18,811 bases of DNA from JBKJUK01 sp046590705 (GTDB taxonomy: Bacteria; Acidobacteriota; Thermoanaerobaculia; Gp7-AA8). Position 1 is the first letter of the stretch. The number at the start of each line of letters is the position of its first letter. The stretch is taken from NCBI GenBank assembly GCA_046590705.1, contig JBKJUK010000015.1:1-18811 (forward strand), given 5' to 3'. The notes under the pieces were generated by a model. That model saw only the letters and a list, made by a program, of their open reading frames with translations. It searched no databases and was not told the DNA's origin. The position numbers and the translations under genes are program-made. Below, one piece after another: positions 1-6,001 of this stretch.

Positions 1-103
1 AGGAGAGAGATCTCGTCGACTTCAACTCCGATCTCCAGAAGATGTTTACCCGCAGTCGAAATTTTCTGGAGATCGGAGTTGAAGTCGACGAGATCTCTCT
101 CCT
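1..103. repeat. Perfect 40-bp fold-back inverted repeat at the window edge
   Basis: Bases 1-40 are the exact reverse complement of bases 64-103, with a 23-base loop at 41-63. Read on the minus strand, the kinase coding sequence is normal through the arm at 103-64 and the loop, then turns back on itself at an 8-bp natural inverted repeat (CTCCAGAA / TTCTGGAG). After that the translation no longer follows the expected histidine-kinase helix. I infer a chimeric fold-back at a contig end rather than a biological palindrome. Confidence 0.9.
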
Positions 104-1079
104 CCGCCTCTTCCTGAAGCATCTCCGAGAATCCCAGGATCGCGTTCAATGGGGTTCGCAACTCGTGACTCATGTTGGCGACGAAAAGACTCTTGGTCCG
201 GTTTGCGGTCTCGGCTGCTTCTTTTGCCTTGGCCACCTCTGCTTCTGCACGGCGGCGTTCGGTCACATCCTCCATGGCCAGAACGAGCAGTTCCGCGTGG
301 CTGCCCTGACGAAGCTTTCGGGCATTGAGCAGCATGACCCGTCGTCCAATGATCGGAAAGTCGTGCTCCAGTTCGAAATCATTGAAGACTGAGCTCATCG
401 GTACGATGTCTTCGAGAAGTGTTCTCAGATCGGGTATGTCCCACTGTCCGTTGCCGAGTTCGTAGATGAGCCGGTTTTCCGTCTCGCCCGAATCAACGTG
501 AAAGGTTTGATAGAAAGCGCGGTTAGCAGAGTGCACCCGCAGGCTGCTGTCGAGGATCAGCAACGGTTCCCGCACCGTGTCGACTACGTCCTGGGCATAG
601 GTCTCGATCTGATCGAGAAGTTGTTGGGTTCTGCGCCGCTCAGTGACGTCTTCCATCGCCAGCAGAACCAGATCGGCGTGCAGCCGGCGAGCGTTGAGCA
701 GCATGATGCGAAGACCGATCTCCGGGAAATCATGCTCGAGAACGAAGTCGTTGAAGACCGAACTACGAGGAACGATGTCTTCCAGCAGTGTGCGCAGGTC
801 GGGAATGTCCCATTGGCCATTGCCCAGCTCATAAATCAGTCGATTCTCAGTCTCGCTGGAAGACACACGAAAGGTGCTGTAGAAGGAGGTATTGGCCGAG
901 CGTACCCGCAGTGCGGCGTCCAGAACGAGTAGCGGTTCCCTGACTGTGTCGAACACGTCCTGTCCGAAGTTCTGGATGTCTGAGACCAGAGGCTGGGCCT
1001 TCGGACTGACCACAGGTCCGGCAGAAAGGGGAGGGGTTGGATCAGGCTTGCGCCTCGAAGGGCCGTCGGATCTGGTCAT
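3..1079 (-). CDS. PAS-PAS sensor histidine kinase, 5' portion only
   Basis: This is the first ~350 residues of a two-component sensor kinase; the ATPase domain lies beyond the window. Start ATG at 1079 has AGGAG 7 nt upstream. There is no signal peptide or membrane segment, so a cytoplasmic sensor is likely. Residues ~41-150 and ~164-277 are two copies of one PAS-type domain, each ending in MEDVTERRR, and the segment ENRLIYELGNGQWDIPDLRT is identical in both. A short coiled coil (RRRAEAEVAKAKEAAETANR) leads into the HisKA H-box MSHELRTPLNAILGF, with phospho-acceptor His305. Residues after about 349 (HLLE) come from the fold-back at the window edge and should be ignored; family members continue there with an LINDILDLSKIE-like stretch. 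The signal and the partner regulator are unknown. It lies downstream of the aquaporin on the same strand, but 459 bp away, so it is probably a separate unit. Confidence 0.9.
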   Translation of the reverse strand, partial: MTRSDGPSRRKPDPTPPLSAGPVVSPKAQPLVSDIQNFGQDVFDTVREPLLVLDAALRVRSANTSFYSTFRVSSSETENRLIYELGNGQWDIPDLRTLLEDIVPRSSVFNDFVLEHDFPEIGLRIMLLNARRLHADLVLLAMEDVTERRRTQQLLDQIETYAQDVVDTVREPLLILDSSLRVHSANRAFYQTFHVDSGETENRLIYELGNGQWDIPDLRTLLEDIVPMSSVFNDFELEHDFPIIGRRVMLLNARKLRQGSHAELLVLAMEDVTERRRAEAEVAKAKEAAETANRTKSLFVANMSHELRTPLNAILGFSEMLQEEAEERDLVDFNSDLQKISTAGKHLLEIGVEVDEISL

Positions 1080-1538
1080 GTCTCGTCTCCTGGTCGACTC
1101 GACCGGTCGCGATCATGAGGCGCGGGCAGTCGTCCATGAATGTTCGCACAACTGTAACCTGCACGATAGAAGATATGCACGCATCAAACTCGGTCCTGTT
1201 CGCCTCACTTCTGGTTGCAATCGTCGAGTTCGGTCAATCTCTTTGGTGCAATGCGGTACCTCTGTCTAACGAGACTAACTGATCGAGGAGCAGTACTAAA
1301 GGTTGCGACATAGGCTCTGTCGCGATTGTTTTTTCAAGAGAATCTGTGTCGCGACGCGAGGAACGCTAGGTGCTTGGTGTGTTGCGAGAACGGGGGTAAG
1401 GGCGCGCAGCAGCGCGTCCGACACCCGGTGGCACGTCGCGCTGCTGCTGGCCCATTGCTGACAATCTGCGCTTCACCCGAAGTATCTGACGTGCTGCTGC
1501 GCGTCCCGACCAAGCTTGCAATTCTTAGTACGTGCTCA
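1080..1538. other. Intergenic region with no recognisable gene
   Basis: 459 bp between the aquaporin stop and the kinase start. No reading frame here looks like a protein. It contains an 11-bp inverted repeat, GCAGCAGCGCG at 1406-1416 and its complement at 1437-1447 (20-base loop), without a following T-run, and a 6-bp one, GCGACA/TGTCGC at 1305-1323. The first could form a hairpin at the end of the aquaporin transcript. I see no convincing promoter. Confidence 0.5.
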
Positions 1539-2219
1539 TCACCTCGGCCCGTTCGTACCTTCCCTGGTGTGCTGGAGCCAGGTGAAAAAGTACGTCGCCG
1601 CGACCGCCCCAATGACTTGCGCGAGGATGAACTGAGGCACATCGAACGGGCGGATACCGCTGAACGTATTCGTGAGCGAGCGGGCCACTGTGACGGCGGG
1701 ATTCGCGAAGGAGGTGGAGGCAGTGAACCAGTACGCTGCTGTGATGTATCCAGCCACAGCGAAGGGGACGATGGATGAGCGGTGCCCTGACCCGAGGATG
1801 ACCGAGATCAGTCCGAACGTCGCCACGATCTCGCTGATGAATTCCCCCTGACTTGCGCGGGCGTGATTCGAGAACTCGATGAGCGGTAGATCGAACATGA
1901 GATGCGCGAGTACGACTCCTGTCAGTGCTCCGGTCATCTGCGCGAGTACGTAGAGTGCGAACTCGCGAAGGGTAAGGGTACCGCGGAGCAGGGCAGCCAG
2001 TGAGACGACTGGATTCAGATGCGCACCCGAGATCGGTGCAAACGTGGAGATGAGCGCGAACAGCGCACCCCCCGTAGCGAGACTGTTGGCGAAAAGCGCA
2101 ATCGCGGCATTTGCCTGCGAGAGTCGTTCGGCCATGATTCCTGAACCGACCACTGTGGCCACGAGCAGGCAGGTTCCTGCTGCCTCCGAAGCTGCGGCCC
2201 TGATCTCCACATGGGTCAT
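1539..2219 (-). CDS. aqpS: Aquaporin/aquaglyceroporin (MIP family), AqpS-like
   Basis: A 226-residue MIP-family channel, normal length for bacteria. Both half-helix signature motifs are present: SGAHLNPVVS (Asn69-Pro-Val, so NPV instead of NPA) and FANPAVTVARS (NPA at 173-175, followed by the conserved Arg180). Hydrophobic segments fit the six-helix fold, with a duplicated half beginning near residue 127. The ATG at 2219 overlaps the arsI stop as ATGA, which fixes the start and suggests translational coupling; a longer in-frame reading to 2351 only adds an unlikely Arg-rich extension over arsI. In ars loci such channels (AqpS of Sinorhizobium) let arsenite made in the cell leave down its gradient. 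That role here is inferred from the neighbours arsI and arsR; a glycerol or water channel is the alternative. Confidence 0.88.
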   Translation of the reverse strand: MTHVEIRAAASEAAGTCLLVATVVGSGIMAERLSQANAAIALFANSLATGGALFALISTFAPISGAHLNPVVSLAALLRGTLTLREFALYVLAQMTGALTGVVLAHLMFDLPLIEFSNHARASQGEFISEIVATFGLISVILGSGHRSSIVPFAVAGYITAAYWFTASTSFANPAVTVARSLTNTFSGIRPFDVPQFILAQVIGAVAATYFFTWLQHTREGTNGPR

Positions 2220-2659
2220 GCCGTTGCGCTGGCACAGCAGGACGAGGCGGGCGCGGCCTCCGGTAGATTGTCTTCGAGAACGACGAACACTTCCCACTCG
2301 TTCCCATCCGGGTCGAGCACCCACGACTTGTCCTGCGTCGCGTAGCAGCAATTGGTTTTCATTTCATCGCGGGTGACAAGTCCGGCCCGGTTCCATCGAA
2401 GTCTGGTCGCCAGAACGTCGTCGGTGGAGCCTACCTGAATTCCGAGGTGTGAGAGCGAACCGCGAAGCGCAACGTCCCTCACCTGATTCAAAGCGAGATT
2501 GAGTGGAGGGTTTTGAATGTCGAACTTGGCATAGCCGGTCCGCACTTTCGAAGGTTCGATGCCCAGCATGCGGCGGTAGAACTTCACGCTGGCACCGAGA
2601 TCTGAAACGTTGAGTGAGATGTGCGCTTTCAGGGCCACGACGTCGCTGCTTGTAGCCAT
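2216..2659 (-). CDS. arsI: ArsI/CadI-family VOC metalloenzyme (probable C-As lyase)
   Basis: A 147-residue vicinal-oxygen-chelate protein. Known ArsI enzymes are Fe(II) dioxygenases that cleave the carbon-arsenic bond of trivalent methyl- or aryl-arsenicals, giving arsenite. The expected features are visible: metal ligands His13 (KAHISLNV), His71 (LSHLGIQV) and Glu123 (GNEWEVF), plus the vicinal pair Cys104-Cys105 (TNCCYA) that binds the arsenical in characterised members. The C-terminus carries a second pair, Cys141-Cys142. The start at 2659 is chosen because GGAGAG lies 5 nt upstream; an ATG at 2683 would add eight residues with no such site. It is first in a minus-strand operon with the aquaporin and diverges from arsR. 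CadI, a cadmium-induced relative, is the alternative name; the Cys pair and the neighbours favour ArsI. Confidence 0.88.
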   Translation of the reverse strand: MATSSDVVALKAHISLNVSDLGASVKFYRRMLGIEPSKVRTGYAKFDIQNPPLNLALNQVRDVALRGSLSHLGIQVGSTDDVLATRLRWNRAGLVTRDEMKTNCCYATQDKSWVLDPDGNEWEVFVVLEDNLPEAAPASSCCASATA

Positions 2660-2675
2660 TTCGACTCTCCTATAT

Positions 2676-2712
2676 ATTCGCATCAGCGAATCTATCGAGG
2701 AAGATAGATTCG
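2676..2712. promoter_or_regulatory. Nested palindromes, probable ArsR operator
   Basis: The arsI-arsR gap has a 16-bp palindrome, ATTCGC-ATCA-GCGAAT (2676-2691), and an overlapping one with perfect 10-bp arms, CGAATCTATC (2687-2696) and GATAGATTCG (2703-2712), around 6 bp. A third, TTCATAT/ATATGAA (2716-2722 and 2735-2741), reaches the arsR start codon. ArsR dimers bind imperfect palindromes like these. The second palindrome covers the arsI -10 region, so binding would block transcription. Assignment to ArsR is inferred from position. Confidence 0.7.
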
Positions 2713-2729
2713 ATCTTCATATATGTCAA
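2701..2729 (-). promoter_or_regulatory. Sigma70-type promoter of arsI-aqpS
   Basis: On the minus strand a perfect TTGACA (2729-2724) is followed after 17 bp by TATCTT (2706-2701), matching four of six -10 positions. Transcription would start near 2694, about 35 nt before the arsI ATG. The -10 sits inside the 10-bp-arm palindrome, which suits repression. No equally good promoter is visible for arsR. Confidence 0.6.
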
Positions 2730-2736
2730 GGCGAAT

Positions 2737-3138
2737 ATGAACGAAAATTCGGGACCGGCCGTTTCGAATCTGGAGGATCTATACGGCGCGCTCAGCGAGA
2801 GGACGCGTCTGCGCCTGCTGAATCTGATGTCGGAAGGGGAGGTCTGTGTCTGCTTCTTTATCGAAGTTCTCGATCAGCCGCAGCCAACCATCTCGCGTCA
2901 TCTCGCATACCTGCGCAAAGTGGGTCTTGTTGCAGATAGACGAGACGGGAAGTGGATCCACTACTCGATCACACCACCGGCCAATCCGATTCTGCGCGTC
3001 GCGCTCGAGGGAGCACTTGCAGCCATCGCCTCTGACACTGCGATGCAGCGCGATCTCCGGCGACTCGAGTCGGCCTGCTGCTCGCCGCGCGCTGCAGCCA
3101 TTCTGAAAAGGGCCCCCAGGCCTGAGGGCTTCCGCTGA
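2737..3138 (+). CDS. arsR: ArsR-family metalloregulator (arsenic-responsive repressor)
   Basis: A 133-residue ArsR/SmtB winged-helix repressor. The order is usual: LYGALSERTRLRLLNLM (residues 15-31), the sensor motif EVCVC with Cys37 and Cys39, recognition helix PQPTISRHLAYLRKVGLV (48-65), and the wing DRRDGKWIHYSI (68-79). Type I ArsR proteins bind As(III) through ELCVCDLC; here the third Cys of that motif is absent (CVCFF), but a C-terminal pair Cys114-Cys115 (SACCSP) could supply more ligands, as C-terminal Cys residues do in some other ArsR lineages. The start at 2737 has only a weak AAGG upstream. It diverges from arsI-aqpS across 77 bp packed with palindromes and presumably represses both directions. 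The first palindromic element begins 5 bp after its stop. Confidence 0.92.
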   Translation: MNENSGPAVSNLEDLYGALSERTRLRLLNLMSEGEVCVCFFIEVLDQPQPTISRHLAYLRKVGLVADRRDGKWIHYSITPPANPILRVALEGALAAIASDTAMQRDLRRLESACCSPRAAAILKRAPRPEGFR

Positions 3139-3142
3139 GGTT

Positions 3143-3243
3143 GTGGAGCACAGGCAATCCTGCCTGTGGCGGAGTGCAAGTGAAACGAGGACATTGCGAT
3201 AAACACACGCAGCGCGTCACAGGCAGGATTGCCTGTGCTCCAC
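3143..3243. repeat. Palindromic dispersed element, copy 1 (101 bp)
   Basis: Perfect 26-bp terminal inverted repeats at 3143-3168 and 3218-3243 enclose a 49-bp core. Each arm is internally self-complementary as well (CACAGGCAATCCTGCCTGTG). A second copy lies in opposite orientation at 3948-4047, with a recognisably homologous core beginning GCGGAGTGCA. No coding capacity. It looks like a MITE- or REP-type element; it begins 5 bp after the arsR stop and could also act as a transcription terminator. Confidence 0.9.
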
Positions 3244-3267
3244 ACAGCGCGTTCCGCGCCTATAGAA

Positions 3268-3301
3268 CTGCTGGAGGTGGCACGATGCTCACCTCCAGCA
3301 G
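3268..3301 (-). terminator. Strong hairpin after the Met-rich gene
   Basis: A perfect 12-bp stem, CTGCTGGAGGTG (3268-3279) with its complement at 3290-3301, and a 10-base loop, starts 11 bp beyond the stop codon of the minus-strand Met-rich lipoprotein gene. The following tract in that direction is only TTCTAT, so it is a hairpin with a weak U-tract. It is probably a terminator or a 3'-end stabiliser. Confidence 0.55.
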
Positions 3302-3312
3302 GGAAAGCTGAA

Positions 3313-3756
3313 CTACATACCCGAACACTTCGCCATCATCGAGTCCATCATCATTTTCGACATCGCCGGATTCTTCATCATCATGTTCATGCGGCTTTTC
3401 ATCTCGGAGTCAGTCATGGCGCGGGTGGTGCCATCGGCGCTCATGACCATCATGCCTTCGCCGGACATGGCCATGCTGCCACCCATCATGGTTTTACACT
3501 TGTCCATCATCATCTGATCGTTTTTCATTCGATCCATCATCATGGCCGTCACGCGCGAGTCTTTCATCATCATGGCCATGTGATCGTTCATCTCTGCGTC
3601 AGTCATGGCCCGCGAGGTTCCGTCGGAGTTCATCATCATCATGGTTCCGTCGGGCATCATCATCGAGCGGTCGCTCATCATCATCTTGTTCGAGGCGCAT
3701 CCCGTCACCAGTGAGGCCACCAGCAGGGCCGCCAGCACCAACATTGACTTTCTCAT
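3313..3756 (-). CDS. Methionine-rich two-repeat lipoprotein, function unknown
   Basis: A 147-residue protein, about 45 of which are Met. The N-terminus MRKSMLVLAALLVASLVTGC is a lipoprotein signal with the lipobox ending at Cys20, so the mature protein should be membrane-anchored in the periplasm or on the surface. AGGAG lies 6 nt before the ATG at 3756; the ATG two codons upstream directly abuts it and is less likely. After a MMM-rich lead there are two related repeats (about 39-87 and 101-144), each running MM-M, DGT-RAMTD-EM, M-MMMK, MMMD-M and ending in a Lys-Cys. Met-rich clusters in secreted proteins commonly bind Cu(I) or Ag(I), or act as methionine-oxidation sinks; either is an inference. 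It lies between two inverted palindromic elements next to the arsenic genes. I do not recognise a named family. Confidence 0.85.
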   Translation of the reverse strand: MRKSMLVLAALLVASLVTGCASNKMMMSDRSMMMPDGTMMMMNSDGTSRAMTDAEMNDHMAMMMKDSRVTAMMMDRMKNDQMMMDKCKTMMGGSMAMSGEGMMVMSADGTTRAMTDSEMKSRMNMMMKNPAMSKMMMDSMMAKCSGM

Positions 3757-4275
3757 GTACATCTCCTTTTCAGTCTACTGCAGTGGATAGTAAGGGAGAT
3801 GCGACCGTGGCGGGCTCGAGCCACCGCACTCGAACATCGACGCACTGTCGTGGGTCGCTTCTGAGGTTGCCTGCATGTCGATGGGTCGCCTGCAGTACGC
3901 ATGCCGCGAGGACGGGCAGGATGTGCAGCAAGTCGTGATTGAACTGAGTGGAGCACAGGCAATCCTGCCTGTGACGCGGTACATCGAATGATCGCAATGT
4001 CTCTTTGCACATGCACTCCGCCACAGGCAGGTTTGCCTGTGCTCCACAGAACAGCCTCTGCCACACACGCTTTGGCTGTTGTTCTGCCTGCTGAAGAGTT
4101 ACTGCGCCGGGGATGTAGCTCGGGTCGCCCGTTGCGTTGTTAACGAAGCAGCGGGGCCGCTATCCACGTCGCAGCAGAAACTCTGTGAAAAATGCGGGTT
4201 ACACTTCAAATCGTTCGAAACGACTCACGCATCGCCGCGGGCCGCTAAGAATCCATCAAGAGGGAGCGCACGAAA
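3757..4275. other. Intergenic region holding element copy 2 and upstream regions
   Basis: 519 bp between the divergently transcribed Met-rich gene and the VOC gene. It includes the palindromic element at 3948-4047. The rest holds small imperfect inverted repeats (for example GTGGC/GCCAC near 3809-3826) and no convincing gene. A tRNA-like string near 4113 was considered and rejected. No clear promoter was identified for either gene. Confidence 0.5.
3948..4047. repeat. Palindromic dispersed element, copy 2 (100 bp, inverted)
   Basis: Arms 3948-3973 and 4022-4047 match over 25 of 26 bp and have the same sequence as the arms of copy 1. The reverse complement of the 48-bp core aligns with the core of copy 1 (shared GCGGAGTGCA, ACATTGCGAT, CGCGT) but has diverged, so the copies are in opposite orientation. 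The arms are far better conserved than the core, which suggests that arm pairing is under selection or being homogenised. Confidence 0.9.
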
Positions 4276-4752
4276 ATGACGGCAAAGAATACGATCTGTC
4301 TCTGGTTCGACAAGGACGCAGCTGATGCGGCGCGTTTTTACGCTGCTACATTCCCGGACAGTGAAGTTACCGCTGTACATGAGGCTCCCGGTGACTTCCC
4401 GGGCGGGAAGAAGGGCGATGTGCTGACGGTGGAGTTCAAGGTTCTGGGCATTCCATGTCTTGGTCTCAACGGCGGGCCGATGATCAAGCACAGCGAGGCC
4501 TTTTCATTCCAGGTCGCTACCGAGGATCAGGAAGAGACAGATCGCTACTGGAATGCGATCGTCAACAATGGAGGAGAGGAAAGCGAATGCGGTTGGTGCA
4601 GGGATCGCTGGGGTCTCTCCTGGCAGATCACCCCGCGTGTGTTGACCGATGCGCTTGCTGCAGGGGGCGACCAGGCCAGGCGAGCATTTGAAGCGATGAT
4701 GACCATGAAAAAAATCGACGTCGCCATGATCGAGGCGGCGAGGCGCGGCTGA
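4276..4752 (+). CDS. PhnB-like VOC family protein
   Basis: A 158-residue protein of the PhnB/3-demethylubiquinone-9-methyltransferase-like branch of the VOC superfamily. The family pattern is clear: LWFDKDAADAARFYAATFPDS near the N-terminus, GDVLTVEFKVLGIPCLGLNGGP in the middle, then SEAFSFQVATEDQEETDRYW, and GGEESECGWCRDRWGLSWQI before the C-terminal helix. The start has GGGAG 9 nt upstream. Members of this branch are mostly uncharacterised; despite the family name they are not shown to methylate ubiquinone. A Cys-Gly-Trp-Cys pair is typical of the group. It lies upstream of orn on the same strand with a gap of about 98 bp, so co-transcription is possible but no functional link is evident. 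Confidence 0.85.
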   Translation: MTAKNTICLWFDKDAADAARFYAATFPDSEVTAVHEAPGDFPGGKKGDVLTVEFKVLGIPCLGLNGGPMIKHSEAFSFQVATEDQEETDRYWNAIVNNGGEESECGWCRDRWGLSWQITPRVLTDALAAGGDQARRAFEAMMTMKKIDVAMIEAARRG

Positions 4753-4850
4753 CAGAAATCCATGAGTCGTTTGCGGACGCTGCCCGTTCAGGTGAGAAGA
4801 AAGATGAAGTGAAGCTACGCGGGAGGGATCTTCGCTCATACAATCCCCGC

Positions 4851-5405
4851 ATGAGCCTGAAAAAGAGCAAGAAACATCTGGTTTGGATCGACTGCGAGAT
4901 GACCGGACTTGATCCGGTGCGCGACCGGCTTCTGGAGATCGCCACGATCATCACGAACTTCGACCTGGAGATCGTGGCGCGCGGACCCTCGTTCGCGATC
5001 CGCACCAGCGAAGCGAGGCTTGCGGCAATGGATTCATGGAATCGCCGCACGCACAAAAAAACCGGGCTTCTCGACCGTGTTCGGACCGAGGGCGTAAGTG
5101 TTGAGGTGGCGGAGCAAGAGACGTTGAAGTTCTTGAAGAAATACTGCTACGCGAAGACTGCCCCGCTTTGCGGAAACTCCATTCACCAGGACAGGCTTTT
5201 TCTTGCGCGCTACATGCCGGCACTCAACGACTATCTGCACTACCGGATCGTGGACGTAAGCTCGATCAAGGTGATGGTGAAAGAGTGGTACGGCGGGCAG
5301 CAGGTCGCGCCGGCAAAGAGAGAAACGCATCGCGCGCTCGACGACATCGAGGAGTCGATTGCAGAGCTGGCGTGGTATCGGTCGAATGTGTTCGTGAAGG
5401 CGTAA
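4851..5405 (+). CDS. orn: Oligoribonuclease (DEDDh 3'-5' exoribonuclease)
   Basis: Orn degrades 2-5 nt RNA fragments and pGpG, the last step of RNA turnover and of c-di-GMP breakdown, in the cytoplasm. With the start at 4851 the protein has 184 residues, the usual length. The DEDDh catalytic set is complete: Asp14 and Glu16 in WIDCEMTGLDP, Asp114 in CGNSIHQDRLFL, and His160 and Asp165 in THRALDDIEES. DSWNRRTHKKTGL and HYRIVDVSSIK are also characteristic. Homology begins at KKHLVWID, which favours the ATG at 4851; a GTG at 4809 would add 14 residues and has an AG-rich stretch upstream, so it cannot be excluded. No ideal ribosome site precedes the ATG. Its C-terminus is followed by a long non-coding region. 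Confidence 0.93.
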   Translation: MSLKKSKKHLVWIDCEMTGLDPVRDRLLEIATIITNFDLEIVARGPSFAIRTSEARLAAMDSWNRRTHKKTGLLDRVRTEGVSVEVAEQETLKFLKKYCYAKTAPLCGNSIHQDRLFLARYMPALNDYLHYRIVDVSSIKVMVKEWYGGQQVAPAKRETHRALDDIEESIAELAWYRSNVFVKA

Positions 5406-5453
5406 AGCATTGCGCGCTCGCTGCTCGTCTTGATCGCACGCCACATGCGTTGG

Positions 5454-5740
5454 CCTCACAGGGCCGGAGGCCCGGCATCGTTGCAGCCACGGCCGTGAGG
5501 CCGTGGAACACGCGCTATGCGCCTGCTTCTGAGCTGCGGAGCGGCGGCATCGCGATTTCCGCCATTCGGTACAAACCACAATTCGCCACGCATCCGTCCA
5601 ACGTTGGCGTAAGTCGACGATCTACTCGGTCCCGGTCGAATCGATGCCGCCCCGCCGGGGCTCCGAAGGATGTCGGGTGCGCTACTTCCACGGCCTCACG
5701 GCCGTGGCTACAGCGATGCCGGGCCTCCGGCGCTCTGAGG
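5454..5740. repeat. Imperfect long inverted-repeat element (~290 bp)
   Basis: The outer 62 bp (5454-5515) match the reverse complement of 5679-5740 at about 55 positions. Each arm contains a perfect hairpin, CCACGGCC-4 nt-GGCCGTGG (5487-5506 and 5688-5707), and a GC-rich GCCGG/CCGGC hairpin. Inside lies a second inverted pair, GGCGGCATCG (5543-5552) and CGATGCCGCC (5642-5651). There is no transposase, so it is non-autonomous (MITE-like) or a REP-type composite. Its sequence is unrelated to the 100-bp elements at 3143 and 3948. Confidence 0.85.
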
Positions 5741-5984
5741 GCGGACATCGCTCTCAGCAATGAACAGCGCGGTAGATCCCTCGGACCCGCGCTTCCCGCC
5801 GCGTCTGATGAACCTTCTCCAAGGGAACGAGGCGGTTTACTAATGTAAGACAGGCGCGCAGCGCCGATCGCAGGCTCGGGATGACGATTTTCCTGTCGGT
5901 ACTCCGTGTTTCTGGTTCTCCCACTTCGTGCTCCGCAACGCGCGGTCCTGGACCACGGCTCAAGATGTCATCCCACTGACATGC

Positions 5985-5990
5985 GATAAT
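5985..5990 (+). promoter_or_regulatory. Putative -10 box (GATAAT) close to the kinase start
   Basis: TGCGATAAT places a near-consensus -10 eleven bases before the kinase ATG at 6002. No Shine-Dalgarno lies between them and no good -35 is visible. If used, transcription would begin about five bases before the ATG, giving an essentially leaderless mRNA. Confidence 0.35.
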
Positions 5991-6001
5991 CGCGGCTCTC
6001 A

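Larger units (their letters stand above)
5406..6001. other. Non-coding region containing a long inverted-repeat element
   Basis: 596 bp between orn and the Ser/Thr kinase. Open frames through it are repeat-driven and resemble no protein. The element at 5454-5740 fills about half. The remainder (5741-6001) holds no recognised gene, only the putative -10 at 5985. Confidence 0.6.

Noticed and set aside
1525..2307. A 260-residue minus-strand frame over the aquaporin.
   Set aside because: It is a frame-shifted, Arg-rich reading of the aquaporin gene; the other frame has both NPA-type motifs and membrane helices.
3229..3714. A histidine-rich open frame on the plus strand that looks like a metal-binding protein.
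   Set aside because: It is the exact antisense of the Met-rich gene: ATG codons read as CAT (His) on the other strand. It lacks a signal peptide or ribosome site, while the minus-strand gene has AGGAG and a lipobox.
3143..4047. A CRISPR-like array from the repeated CACAGGCAGG sequence.
   Set aside because: There are only two palindromic units in opposite orientation, with no regular spacers and no cas genes.
4106..4215. tRNA-like string (GGGGATGTAGCTC) followed later by GTTCGAAAC.
   Set aside because: The D-arm-like and T-arm-like parts are about 100 nt apart, no 7-bp acceptor stem pairs across them, and no anticodon stem is evident.
5168..5848. A 226-residue plus-strand frame across the orn 3' end and the repeat element.
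   Set aside because: It overlaps orn in another frame and then runs through inverted repeats; no protein-like pattern and no start signal.
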